Origin: Ooceraea biroi
Taxonomy: Eukaryota; Arthropoda; Insecta; Hymenoptera; Formicidae
Length of the DNA: 64,000 nt
Direction of reading: 5' to 3'
Assembly (NCBI RefSeq): GCF_003672135.1
Contig: NC_039514.1
Span: 5,895,287-5,959,286 of the forward strand
Shown: piece after piece, positions 48,212 to 59,869 of the stretch
How the letters are laid out: each line of letters opens with the position of its first letter
Position numbering within the stretch: the first letter of the stretch is position 1
Program-made: the position numbers and the translations under genes
The notes under the pieces: generated by a model
What the model was told of the DNA's origin: nothing
Seen by the model: the letters and a program-made list of their open reading frames with translations, nothing else
The model's database searches: none

Positions 48212-51200
48212 CTAACCATTTTTCACATTCGACAAACATAAATCTTTCAGCTTCGCAAGTGTCAAGGAAAAAATGTCTTCAATCGACAAGAAAATACCGT
48301 ATTTGCTCTCGAGAGTGTACTTAATCTCCACGTAACCCAGCGAGTCCATGCCTAAACTGATAAAGCTGTCATCAGGATTTATCGAATTAATATCTTTAAC
48401 GCCGAGAATGTTGGTAATCATCTTCTCAACGAAATCGTCTTTCCTGTCGTCCGTATGTTTGCGTTTTTCGGCTAACGCGGTAGAACATAGCACTTGGTGC
48501 TGCGGTTGTTGAAGGAAAATGTCTATGGTCGTGAGACAACTCGACATACGTTGCGGTATAATACCATTCCTGACAGTGTCATTATCTCCTACGGTATCTA
48601 GAAACAAAAAATATGAACATATCATGAAAAATGATTATGTTTAACAAAGTATAATTTAAATGTTAAGTATGCAACATTAGATTTAGGCTAGAGTTTTAAC
48701 AATATATTTACTACAAAAAACTACAAGAAATATATAAACTAAAAGAATTTTCAAGAAACATTGAGCAAACTAAGTTAAATTCACTTACTTATGTACATGC
48801 CAGTGTCCCCAATTGGAGCCCACTGTATAGCGAGACCCGGGAAACCAGTAGCCCGTCTCCGTTCTATTATCCTTTCCATTGCAGAATTGGCAAGACCGTA
48901 ATTGCTTTGAGCGATATTGCCACGACCACTGGCTATGCTTGAAAATATGACGAAATAATCAAGCGATGGACAAGACTTCCTTGATGTCGCATCCAAATTC
49001 TTCGTACCGTTGACTTTTGGCAACATCACCGTTCGAAAATCGGTCTCCTTCAAGTTCTCAATGAAGCCATCGCGCAATACACCCGCGAGGTTGAATATAC
49101 CGCCTACTGGTGCTAACTGATTGCTCTCTTTAATTAATCGTTCAGCACCCGCTGGAGTGGTAATATCCGCCGTGGATATCACAATGTTAATGCCCTTCTC
49201 GGCCCAACGTCGTAAACACAGTGCCTGATAACCCGTGTGTACATTTAAAAGTGACAGCAAAACGATCGATTTGGCACCGCGGCCAATCAACCAGTCGGTC
49301 AGTTCAAGGCCGAATCCTCCGAGACCACCAACTACTATGTATGATTTTTTCGGATTCATATTTGTACGCGGTACAGCGGGGACTAATTTTCGCGTGGACG
49401 GCACACGTTTATTCGATTCTTCATCTCGAAGTTTCAGTAATATTTTGCCTGCATATTTGTCCGTCGAGAAGGATTTGAACCCTTCCTTGAACCGCTGCTC
49501 CGAGAACACGATCGATGATAATGGACGAACTGCTCCACTTTTAATTCCTTCCGAAATGAGCTTCGTTACTTTCTCATTCTCTTCGAATAGTGCTTCCATC
49601 ATTATATTGTGAAAGGTCATATTCTTCAGGGAGTACTCGGGAGTACTAAAGTTCGACGAGTTATGATTACCGATTCCGACCAAACGACCGTTCACTGCGA
49701 GACACCGTACATTAACTTGCAGGCCTTCTTCCGCCAACATCACGTCGACTCCGCGCTCCTGCGTTTCCATGAAAATTCGTTGCTCGAAACTTAAATCTCG
49801 AGAAATACCAATATTTCGATCGGCTAATTCGGGAAAGATTTTCTTCACGTGCTCTCTCTCGTCTGAGGTACGAACGATAACAAAGACCGTGCAGCCGATG
49901 TGTAAAGCGAGAGAGAGTGCTGCCTGTCCAATGCCGTCCACACTGGCGTGTATCAGTACTCTTTCGCCAGCCTTCAATTGACCGCGTATAAAGAGAGCAT
50001 AGTAGCTGATCGCGTAGGCGACTGGTATTGTCGCTGCCTCCTGTAATGTCCATTTGTCAGGCACTTGCCAGAGAAACTCGGAATCTGCCAATACGGTCGT
50101 CGCCAATCCACCGGCCTTTACGATGCCCATCACGCGACGACCGTCCATGTCTCTCCCGGAAAATTCAAGTCCTAATACAGGATCTTCCATTGTCGCTTTT
50201 CCTGGTGAGGCGTCTAATGCTAATTTACCGCTCGCCAGCATAACGTCCCTATCAAGCATGAAAAATTATTTGTATGAATTACGTACGAGTCTAGCAGTGA
50301 CAGTGAAGTTACCTGACACTTATAGATGCGTAGTATACGTTGCATCGCATCGTGTTCAAAGAGATGGTGGACCATTGTTCCTTCAATGGACTTTGAATCC
50401 ACGTCAAGCTATTAAGATTACCCTTTGTTAATACGTTTAGATAGGCATGTTCCGTCAGTACGTTGCTCTGTTCATCCAAAGGCAAGTGCCGATAACTGCC
50501 CCAATGTCCTCCTTTCAGCACGTTGGCCGTTAATCCCTTGTTCAGTTGATCCTCGTAGAATTCCGTGGATACATGAAATTCTGGCGCATTTTTGTCTTGT
50601 ATAAAAACATAACGCACATTCGCACCGCCGGTTTCGAACCGAATGCAATTCACAAATCCGATCAGACCTATGGGCGAGAAAGAATTTAACTTGATCAGAT
50701 AATTAAAAAGTAATGTGAAAGAAAAAATATTGTCGTAAAATTACCCAATAATTCTTCTTCCTGCGATACAAGCAGCACTTCTTGGCTGTTTTCATCGGAC
50801 TGTTTAAGTGCTGCTTTTACATCTTCCAGCCACATGAAATTTTTCTCTGTGATACGTATTACTGTCTGTTCTTCCCTGTCTTTTTGCTTCCTCAGCAACA
50901 AATAAATTTTTCCTATGGAATTAGTTTGGCTTGCAACCAGTAGTAAATTTGCCTTCTTCAGTGCGGTCTTCATATTAAACAGGCGTATGTGTGCGACACT
51001 TTCCTCCAGAAGAATAAAACCAGCAGGTTTTAAGGAATTCGTCAGATTTTGGAGAACGTCGTAAGATTGCTTCGATAAGATATCCGCCGCTATAACAAGG
51101 TGTATGCTATTCACGTCTCGTGTCACAATATTATCAGAGAAAGCAGCAATCACTTCTAAATCGATCTAAAACAACAAAAGCGATTTTTTTACAAAGTGTT

Positions 51201-54200
51201 TTGTATTTATATAGTTCTGTCTATTGTAATTTCAAAGTAAAATGTTGCAATGTGCTTACGGTAAATGAGGGTTCACTACGAAGAATGTTGAGTATGAGTG
51301 GCGCCAGACGAGTTTCTTCAGTTCGTTCACCAGTAACTTCGATGGCTTTTATTTTAAGTGTCGTTATATTTTCATATATAATTTGCAACAGGATCGTGAG
51401 TGCATGCGTCGTCCCTTTAATTGGATCTTCTGCTAGATCACATGGATTTTCATAAGGCACAAAACCGTAATGTTCGTGTCTGAGATTCGGTTGAATCTGT
51501 AATCGTTGAGGCGCGGTAAATCGAAATCCTCTGACTTCAATGCCACCTGATTTGAAGATGTCGATGTTCTTGTAGAAATATATCGGTAAACCGTCGTCGT
51601 CTTTGACTAATCGTGAAATTAATTGTCCGTGATGGATAGGATCGATTGTAAAACGTTCCATGTGTGATCCGTATACTAATTTTCGATTGTTACTCAACGT
51701 GCGAAACTGAAATATGGTATCTATAAAGGAGGTCCAGTGGTTGAACCAGTGAAGTTCGCCGACAGTGGCATGATTGTTGGATGATTTTATTCCTTGAAAA
51801 ATACCGCTATACTCGTATCCGCGTAGACCGAGCTCTTTGTATACATCCTTCGTGTCTAGCGGTAAGAGATTTTTGCTATCAGACGATACTGTTAACGACA
51901 TCCTCAACTGATCTTTTTCAGAAGCATCGGACTCGCGAATACTCCCGCTGGCAACGACCATATCAGATTCGTAAATTTTGAACACACCCGTTTCCTTAAT
52001 GTTTATTAAAAATTTTATCTTTCTTCCCGTTTGCATAATGGTGGCGCGGTCGAACCATACATTCTCGAGTACTACCGAAAGTTGCTCAAAATCGACATTT
52101 TTTATGTTTGCAAAAGTCTTCCAGACCATCGTAATGTATCCGGCGCCCGGAAAAATGACTTTCCCGTTGATTTTATGTCCGAGTAGATACGTGTTCGTGT
52201 CCTTTGAAAGATCAATTTCGACAACGTGTGCTGACAAATGTTTCTTTCCGTATACTGGCACATCCCATTTAACAGAGTGATCCCACTTTACGAAGGATCC
52301 AATCATCGGTGTTCCGCGACTGACGGGAAAGCTTACTGGTGAATATAATTTAGAAATATTGGACTGTGCGCCAGCCATATACAGTTTGCCGACACTTGAT
52401 AGCAAATAAACCATGTTGTTTGGCTCGTTTCGCTTCTGGAGACCGATATTAGTTACCGTTACTGGCAACGATCTGCGTAGAATCGCCTGCAGCAAGCTAT
52501 GTGGAGCAATCTCGATTGTTATCGCGTTTTCTGGGATGTGCGCAATCGCCTCCTGGAAAAGCACTGGAGAGAGTACATTATTTACGTAATATTCAGTAGA
52601 ACTAAGTCGCGCGGACGGACTATCCCATGAGGCCTCAGGCACAGAGGTAGAAATCCATTTGGACGATCTGGCTATTGGGTTCGGTATTATGTGTTCCAGG
52701 AACGCGCGCAGTTTCGACTCTATCGGTCTCATATATTTGCTGTGAAAAGCAATACCGGAACTGTCTACCATTTTAGCGAAGATATCTTTGCTCTTCAGAT
52801 TTTCTATGAATGCGCGCAAGGACCCTGGTGGCCCGGAGACGGTAACCGAATCCACGGAATTGCGACAAGCTACGTAAATATCGGGCGGGCATATTTTCTC
52901 AGCTTCTGCGCAGCTCAAACCGATCGCCGCCATGGCACCCGGTTCCAGCTCAGAGTCTATGATCGCTTTACCCCTGTAGTAAGCGGTCAAGATGGTCTGT
53001 TCCATTGTAAGTGCACCGTCGGCGTAGGCACAACCCAATTCTCCGATGGAATGTCCAATTATTCCGTTGGCATGTACGCCTATTAATGACAGTATATCAA
53101 CGAGGGCAATTTGGATGGCCACAATAGACACGAAAGAATTTACCACATCTTCATACGTTTCGTTCACGCTGATAGTAATCGTGTTGATGAGGTCAACGCC
53201 ATGGGGCATTAATATATCCGCGCATTGTTGCAAACTGCGTTTGCATATGTCGATATTCATGATGTCGCGCCCCATGCCTGCCCACTGCGTGCCCATTCCG
53301 GAAAACACGAACCAGATTGGACGCTCCTCGTCATATTTCGTCTGTTGCGATACTTGACGCGTTTTATCATGACTGAGGACCTCGTAACCGCGATATCTGT
53401 GTCCCGATATGCTGCTGTTGTGTATGGTATGCAGTAACGAGATAAATTCCGTATCCTTTCGATGTTCGCTCGCTTTATTCAGCAGCACGTGTACGGCCTC
53501 CTCCGTGCAGCCTGACACGGTAATCAACTTCGGCAGGGTGTCGACCATGTCCAACGTCGATAACAATTTTTCTTTCGGATTGCTGCGTAGAATTATATGG
53601 GCGTTTGCTCCGCCGAAACCGAACGAATTGATGGCTACGAGACCGCCGTTCCACCGCGTGTTTTTGTCGATCACTCGAAGTCGACCCTCGCTCAACGCAG
53701 CTATTTTTGAATTTGGAATAGAGAAGTGCAAATTTGCCGGAATTACGCCCGTCTCCATCGCTATTAATACTTTAGCGATCGAGCACAATCCGCTGGCCGC
53801 TTCTGTATGTCCTATATTGGATTTCACCGAGCCGATCAACAGGGGTGTCGTCCGATTCTTACAGAACAGTTTGTCGATAGAATTTACTTCTTGCGGATCA
53901 CCCACTGAGGTACCAGTGCCATGGGCTTCTAGATAAACTACATCAGCGGGATTAATTCCCGCCTGAACGTACGTCTCGCGCAGCAGTTGATTTTGCATTT
54001 CACTGTTGGGGTACGAGATTCCCTGAGGCTTGTAGCCATCGGTGTTGGTTTTCGTATGAATCACCGTTGCGTACATTCTGCGTGCATCCTTTGATTTTTG
54101 TAGATAAATAGCAACTGTCGCTTCGGCTCTAACGTAACCGTCAGCTGTTATGTCAAATGCCTTGCACTTACCATCTTGGGCTAGCGCGCCGAGTTTATTT

Positions 54201-54997
54201 ACATTAACAGAATATTCTGGTCTTAGAGTGAGATTTAATCCACCGACGATCGCTGCATCGCACTCACCAGCACGTATTGCCGTAATTGCTACGTGCACGG
54301 CGGACATGCTTGAAGAACAGGCTGTGTCTATTGCATAGCTAGGACCAGTAAAGTCAAATGCAAAGGATATTCTGTTTGCGAATAACGCTCTGTAATTTCC
54401 GAGCAATCCATATCCTGTAAATAAATTATAGTATAGCATGTGAACTGTGCTGTAATTCAATATAATAAAAATATATAATAAAAAACACGAACATTTATTA
54501 AAAGTTGATCACATAAAACATACAAACCATTTAAATTACTTAATCCAACTTGCATCCAGTAATCTTCGGCTTCTGACGTAGATATTCCAATAAAAACGCC
54601 TACTCGCGACCCTCTCACGGTAGAAGGATTGACACCAGCGTCAATTAAAGCCTCATATGTTACTTCTAACATTAGTCGTCCTTGAGGGTCCATTACATTT
54701 GCTTGCTTCGCGGGCATATCGAAGAAGGATGCATCGAAGCTGCTGAGATCTTTGATCTCTCCAGATCTATTCGGTAGTCCGTAGAGGCGCGCTGACCACC
54801 GTTGTTCGTCAGTAACCATATCTATCCCGTTCATCAAGTTTTCTTTAAATTCTTCTATATTTGATGATTCGGGGAAACGGCCTGAAAAAAGTGTCGATAT
54901 ATTACGTTTTTGCACTGATTTGATCCGTTGTGCGCCATGATTCTTTATAATTACCTGAAATGCCCGAAATGACAATGTCATGATTGTTGGACATCAT
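48212..54997 (-). CDS. Animal-type fatty acid synthase lacking a thioesterase domain
   Basis: Seven exons (minus): 54955-54997, 54528-54881, 51260-54414, 50745-51165, 50313-50667, 48789-50248, 48212-48597. All phases join to about 2057 residues. The first ATG (54995-54997) is followed at once by a second. Exon 1 encodes DIVISGIS, which continues as GRFPESSN after intron 1. Domains: KS with C165 (DTACSSS), H297 (EAHGTGT), H335 (NIGHTEA); MAT with S588 (GHSIGELG) and H690; DH with H879 (LGHKINGKVIFPG) and D1031; a pseudo-methyltransferase region; ER near 1440-1700; KR with GGLGGFG and SSIASGRGN...NYGLANS; ACP with S about 2015 (LGMDSLG). The ORF stops 42 residues after the ACP serine, so no thioesterase follows. 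The ER nucleotide loop reads HASVDGIGQ instead of the usual HSGSGGVGQ. Such paralogues in insects are linked to cuticular hydrocarbon or specialised lipid synthesis. That role is inferred. Confidence 0.92.
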
Positions 54998-55379
54998 CTT
55001 GTTAAATAATTCCTTGATTTGTTTTATCTTCGTAGAGAATACCTATCTGTAAGATAGAACAAGATATCAATTAAAAAACTGTTTATTCTTATGAATAATT
55101 TGTAAAATTGTTTATTTTTTATATTTTAAAACACCTTATAAAAAGACACGGTTTCTGATTATTAAGTCAAGATATAGTTTTTCTCATATATTTTCTAGAA
55201 AAAAAAAAACTATATTATTCCCTAAATTTTATTTACTTCAATTTATTTCTGCATACACGGAAGATTTTATATTTAAAATTACTATAATACAACAGAACAT
55301 AAAATTGATAGGGTAAGGCGGGGTTAGTCGAGCCACTTTTTACTTGATGTATCAAGTCTCTTTACCTGCCCACTTTCTT
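54998..55379. other. FAS upstream region
   Basis: AT-rich 5' flank of the fatty acid synthase gene with poly(A/T) runs. It probably includes the promoter and leader. No clear TATA box or upstream exon could be fixed. Confidence 0.4.
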
Positions 55380-56106
55380 CAAAGGAGGAGGCCCGATAAG
55401 CCACGATTTCGGCCCTCTCTGGATTTTATTGTAAATTATCAGAAACAATTTCTTAATACATAAAACACTAATTAAGCTGTTTTCAGCCTAAACGGACATG
55501 TTCAACGTGGTCGTTATCTTGTTTAAACATAGAAATTCGTATTTGTGGGTATTTTGTGCAGTACTACACAACTCGTGAAAATCGTGGATATTATATTGGA
55601 AAATCATGAACATCATAATATAATTATGTTTGTACGTAAAATTGATGCTGACAGTGAAACGTACGGGGTGCTTGATTCACGCTTCGCTCTCCTCAAAATA
55701 AAAACTGATCGTCCTCGCCTTCGCTCTTGACAACGATACCAGCCAAAAACCATACACCAACATCGTTCCTTACCAACTAAATATTCTTTTGCATAACATA
55801 TTCCTTACACAAAGTCACTTTTTTTCACCTCATAGATTCAGTACGATAAAAGGCGAGTTCATTTTTCACGGTTTTGCAGCCAGGTATGTGTGTGCTATCT
55901 GACCTATTTCACTGTCAGCATCAACTGCACAAAATACCCACAAATACGAATTTCTATGTTTAAACAAGATAACAACCACGTTGAAAAGTCCGTTTAGGCT
56001 GAAAACAACTTAATTAGTGTTTTATATATTAAGAAATTGTTTCTGATAATTTACAATAAAATCTAGAAAGGGCCGAAATCGTGGCTTATCGGGCCTCCTC
56101 CTTTGC
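55380..56106. mobile_element. Long inverted-repeat element (foldback MITE)
   Basis: A 727-bp element. The left arm (about 55380-55562) and right arm (about 55927-56106) are inverted copies over roughly 180 bp with few mismatches, with outer ends CAAAGGAGGAGGCCCGATAA and its complement. A further inverted pair, TGATGCTGACAGTGAAA, brings the pairing further inward. The interior holds an ORF (55545-55730) with no recognised family. No certain target duplication was found, so the superfamily is undetermined. Confidence 0.7.
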
Positions 56107-56540
56107 TGTTGTTCTTATTTTCTACTCGGACAAAATCTAATGTCGAATAATAATCTTACTTTACTTTCTTATGCGAAAACGTGCGTGCGTGCGCCTCGAG
56201 CGATTAGTCGCAACTAAATGAGGCACGAGGAGATCTTTGATAGTTTGATAAGCCACATTTTTGTTACAGATTTATTCCTGTACATACTTCAGATACCGAG
56301 TATTAAACATTGTCCAACTTACTCAACTAGTCCCGCTCTACCCTACGTAAAAATTAGTTATATCGTGAGGACAAATGAAAAAATAAACATAAGTTTAGAG
56401 ATATACTTATGTGTGTGCGGTGACAAATATGTATGGACTGATTGTTACATTCGACTCGAAAATATTCGATGACGTTCTCGACAAATATTCATAATCAGTT
56501 CTGATAGTAAAATAATTTTGAGATTATAAACACAACCCAG
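56107..56540. other. Short spacer, no gene recognised
   Basis: AT-rich DNA between two inverted-repeat elements. The ORF at 56218-56472 has no recognisable motif. Confidence 0.4.
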
Positions 56541-56549
56541 TAAGCAAAA

Positions 56550-57475
56550 TGTGTGCAATCTGCCAGCAGATTGGCAACAGATTACTGCAGAAGTTGATAG
56601 CAAATTGGCATCCGTTATGTCCGCATTAGGATAGTGATCTGCCAGCAGGATCTGTTAACATTTGATGGCAGATTGACAGCAGAAACCGAACAGAATCTGC
56701 AGCTTTTGGCCATTCATATTTACGATATATTAAAGCATGTGTTTACTTTTAACACACTATAAATTGTTAAAAGAACGCATTTGTTTGTTTGTTAAATTAA
56801 AGTACATTTGGCTTGATGTGTCTTTCTGACAGTTCGTTGCATAATCTCTCTCTTATTGTTAATTTATTCTAATCTGAAGTCCGAATTTTGCTTTCGAACT
56901 TCAGATTGCTCGTGGCGTGCGTGAACTACATGGACGTTGTCCATGGGAGCCTCTGTGCCGCAAGTGCAAAAATTTTCACAAAAATTAATGTTATGCCAAA
57001 GCGCGTATATTAACTTATATAACTGTTAGGCTAAACCTTAACATCGAGTAAGAACTCGACGTGTGCACCACCTAGCGGTGCGGAGCGAAAACACATATTC
57101 ATAGCCGTGTAAATTTGAATACTGTCAAAAGCTGCAGATCCTGTTCGGTTTCTGCTGCCAATCTGCTGTTAGATTCCGCGCGCGCAGATCTTGCTCGGTT
57201 TCTGCTGCCAATCTGTCGTTAGATTCCGCGTGCGCAAATCTTGCTCGGTTTCTGTCGACAATCCGACTTCAAGCCATGTTTGCAGATTCTGCTCGGTTTC
57301 TGCCGCCAATCTGTTCTTAGATTTTGCGAGCAAGCTCTGTTACATTTCTGGCACCAATTTGTCGAATTAATCGTTAATAACAACTTCTGTATCAAATTTG
57401 TTGTCTTTTGGCTGGCAATAGTTGATAGCAGATAGTTAGCATCATCTGCTTTCGGCAGACTTGGCTATCTGGATA
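56550..57475. mobile_element. Element with inverted, internally tandem CTGCCAATCTG repeats
   Basis: The right arm holds about five tandem units of 48-50 bp (starting near 57135, 57185, 57235, 57283 and 57331) with the core GCTCGGTTTCTGCTGCCAAT. The left arm (about 56556-56708) carries the same motif in inverse orientation (AGCAGAAACCGAACAGAATC). Together they form a degenerate foldback structure around a unique centre. No coding capacity and no clear target duplication were seen. Confidence 0.55.
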
Positions 57476-58140
57476 CATAATAAAACTTGGTACATTATCA
57501 TTTCAATGAGAAAAAAGCTGTTTTACGTAAAGATAATAATACTGCTGAATCTGAAAATTCGAGCGTTCATAGTCCGATAGTTCATGTTATCTAAAGCCAT
57601 AATTACTTAACGTTTTGCAAACAATATTGGATCGACGAAATAGCAGCTCTATTGACGTAAACCTTTCGAAATATTATATATAATAGCAATTACATTTAAT
57701 TAAAGAAAAAGTAGAAGTTGAAACATATATATAAGTACACACGCGTGTTTGCCAGTTGAAAGCTCTTGAATTATTTGAGTCAAATTTCAATTCTTTGTAA
57801 TCTTTGAAAACTCATTATTACTAACAAATACTAAATTGGACAAAAGTAAGAAATTATTAACAACAGGATTACATAGTTTAAACACAGAAAGTGATGTAAG
57901 AAATGTATAAAAATAAAAATGCACTTGTCAAGGCTCAACTCATTGTTCAACGATTCAACATTGGCATTACTACCCTCCCTGCTATCAATAACAAGAGTCG
58001 ATTTCGGCATGCGAGCTAGTATCGCGATATTATCGGCGATCCATTGTGCGGTTTGATAAAATTTCGTAGACCTATATAAAGGTCGAATGGCTTAGGTGAA
58101 TAGCAAATACAATGTACAAAGAGCACCAGAAACTTTACTC
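57476..58140. other. Intergenic, no gene recognised
   Basis: AT-rich sequence with no ORF, RNA gene or repeat that I can identify. Confidence 0.4.
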
Positions 58141-58174
58141 ACCGAAATAAATCCTGCAAGATAGAGAGAGAGGA

Positions 58175-58258
58175 AAACCGAGGCTTAGATGGGCTTGAGC
58201 AGGATATTATCACCATCGGAGTCAGAGGTTGGAAAAATGTGGCCATGAACAGGAGGGT
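58175..58258 (+). pseudogene. Non-LTR retrotransposon (LINE) reverse-transcriptase tail remnant
   Basis: Plus-strand reading gives KPRLRW, then after a one-base frame change EQDIITIGVRGWKNVAMNRR. The KPRLRW-x(n)-D-x-x-x-GVR-W-x-x-A-x-NR pattern is the extreme C-terminus of RTE/Jockey-like LINE polyproteins. The frame is broken and only this tail remains. It lies just before the WDR34-derived pseudogene. Confidence 0.5.
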
Positions 58259-58329
58259 CACAATAATATTAAGATGATACTGATGATAAAAAACAGTTGC
58301 ATACATCATATATGTGCAATAAACACTGA

Positions 58330-58903
58330 CGATAGATTGCCATTCAGCAAATATTGTAAGCATTTGCGTCAGTATGAACTACGTTCAGAACAAATAAATT
58401 TCCATATTTCAATATTCGCACATGTATCTCCAACAGCTAACATATCTCTGCAACAAATAACATAAAGATCGAAGAACGAATTTAGATGATATTTCAGAAC
58501 AACAGAGATGAAATATATATAGAAACTACATACAAGTTACGCAACTAGAAGATTATTCTAAAAATGCTAGAATTAATTTCAGGATGTCTAGCTGTACCTG
58601 TTGTAAATTTATTGCCAAATTTATTTTAGAAATTCTAGTTGGAAATACATCTCGCATAAATACATTTAACTAAATACAGATAAAAATAGTTCTTTCTTTC
58701 TTTAGATTTCTTTCTAGAGGATAACACATGCCAGAAAGAAAACCAAAATTGCTATTATTATCATTATAACGACATTAAAATAATTGAAATGTACGATATA
58801 AAATTTATCTCATCAATATTATATGTACAAACTTCTTTATCCGTAGCACTGCGGACAAATGAATTATATAACAATAAACATTTGATACAAGTGATACTAC
58901 TGA
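58330..58903 (-). pseudogene. Truncated duplicate of the WDR34 (DYNC2I2) gene 3' part
   Basis: This segment resembles 44.3-45.1 kb and then 45.8-45.9 kb, in the same order and orientation. It carries a copy of exon 9 after a TTGTTGCAG acceptor (DMLAVGDTCANIEIWKF, then a divergent end), the intron 8 block around GAAATTCTAG-TGGAAATAC, and part of exon 7 (the plus-strand string ACAAACTTCTTTATCCGTAG is shared exactly with the functional gene). The interval corresponding to exon 8 (about 45.09-45.79 kb) is missing, as are exons 1-6. It cannot encode a WD40 protein. Similarity ends abruptly near 58903, where a possible LTR begins. Confidence 0.75.
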
Positions 58904-59093
58904 AAAGTCATTGGCTCGAATGATCATATGTAAAGAAAGATAGCGCTAGCGTACAGGAAGTTAGTAGAGAGTAGTCGAGTAGAGAGTGCATAGTTCTTTC
59001 CAATCCAGTTTATTCGATTTTGGCCAGCTTTCGGATTGGTTTTTGATATCATAGGTTCGTTTTGGTCTCCTAATCCCGCAATAGACCAACATA
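58904..59093. mobile_element. Possible solo LTR
   Basis: The segment starts TGAAAAGTCATTGGCTCG exactly where the WDR34 duplicate stops and runs to CGCAATAGACCAACA, giving TG...CA ends and a compositional break from its AT-rich flanks. I could not match a target duplication, so this is a weak structural call. Confidence 0.2.
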
Positions 59094-59869
59094 CCTAAGT
59101 GAGAAATCTATCATTGCGGACGGATGGGACTTCCTGCGCAGTTACTGTTACCAAAACCGATCCATGCGAGTGCATGGAAGTGGGAATATCAAATTTTGAG
59201 TACTTGCATACACCAGACTCCTTTGAGTCTCGTCCGTTTATTTTCAATTAGTCCGTGCACGTGGCGAGAACAGATATCTATCAGATGTCTTCATCTTTAT
59301 TGCGTAATTAAGTACATTTTGTATCGCAACTTACTGTGATTAGTTAATTATTATATGCATTATTATAACCATACTTATAGATATAATTATTATTATATTA
59401 TTCAGTACTCTTTTGCGAGTGCAAAATGTAATCAAAATAATAGAAATTTAAAATAACAAAGCTATAAAAATAAAATTATATAACAATAAAACGATATGAC
59501 CGTTGCTGATAGAAATTAATCATCATTCTGTATCTAATTTGGATATAATCACCAAGCGTGACCATGATATATAGTGGATTGTAACAAAAGTTTGTAGAGT
59601 TTTTTTAGTGTAATTCCAAGACAATTATTATATATGCGTTTAAATATTTATTCAACCATACGTGTCGTTTTATTCCACCTTTGTGATATTCATGATTTCG
59701 TCTTTCCAGAACTTCTCATTAAAAAAAAAATTAATAACGCTACGAACTTTTGTTACAACCTAATGACTGAAAATATTTTCTCGACAAATAGAGATATATA
59801 TATTTAGCCCTGAGCAAATTCGCTGTCGCAATGTTCTCCGATTATTTTAACTGATAAAGAAATGCATGT
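59094..59869. other. Intergenic, no gene recognised
   Basis: Includes the astakine 3' flank, with a minus-strand AATAAA near 59650, and AT-rich DNA. The ORF at 59124-59339 lacks any family feature. Confidence 0.4.

Noticed and set aside
53409..53936. 175-codon plus-strand ORF
   Set aside because: It is antisense to the ketosynthase coding exon of the fatty acid synthase, whose minus-strand frame is clearly the real one.
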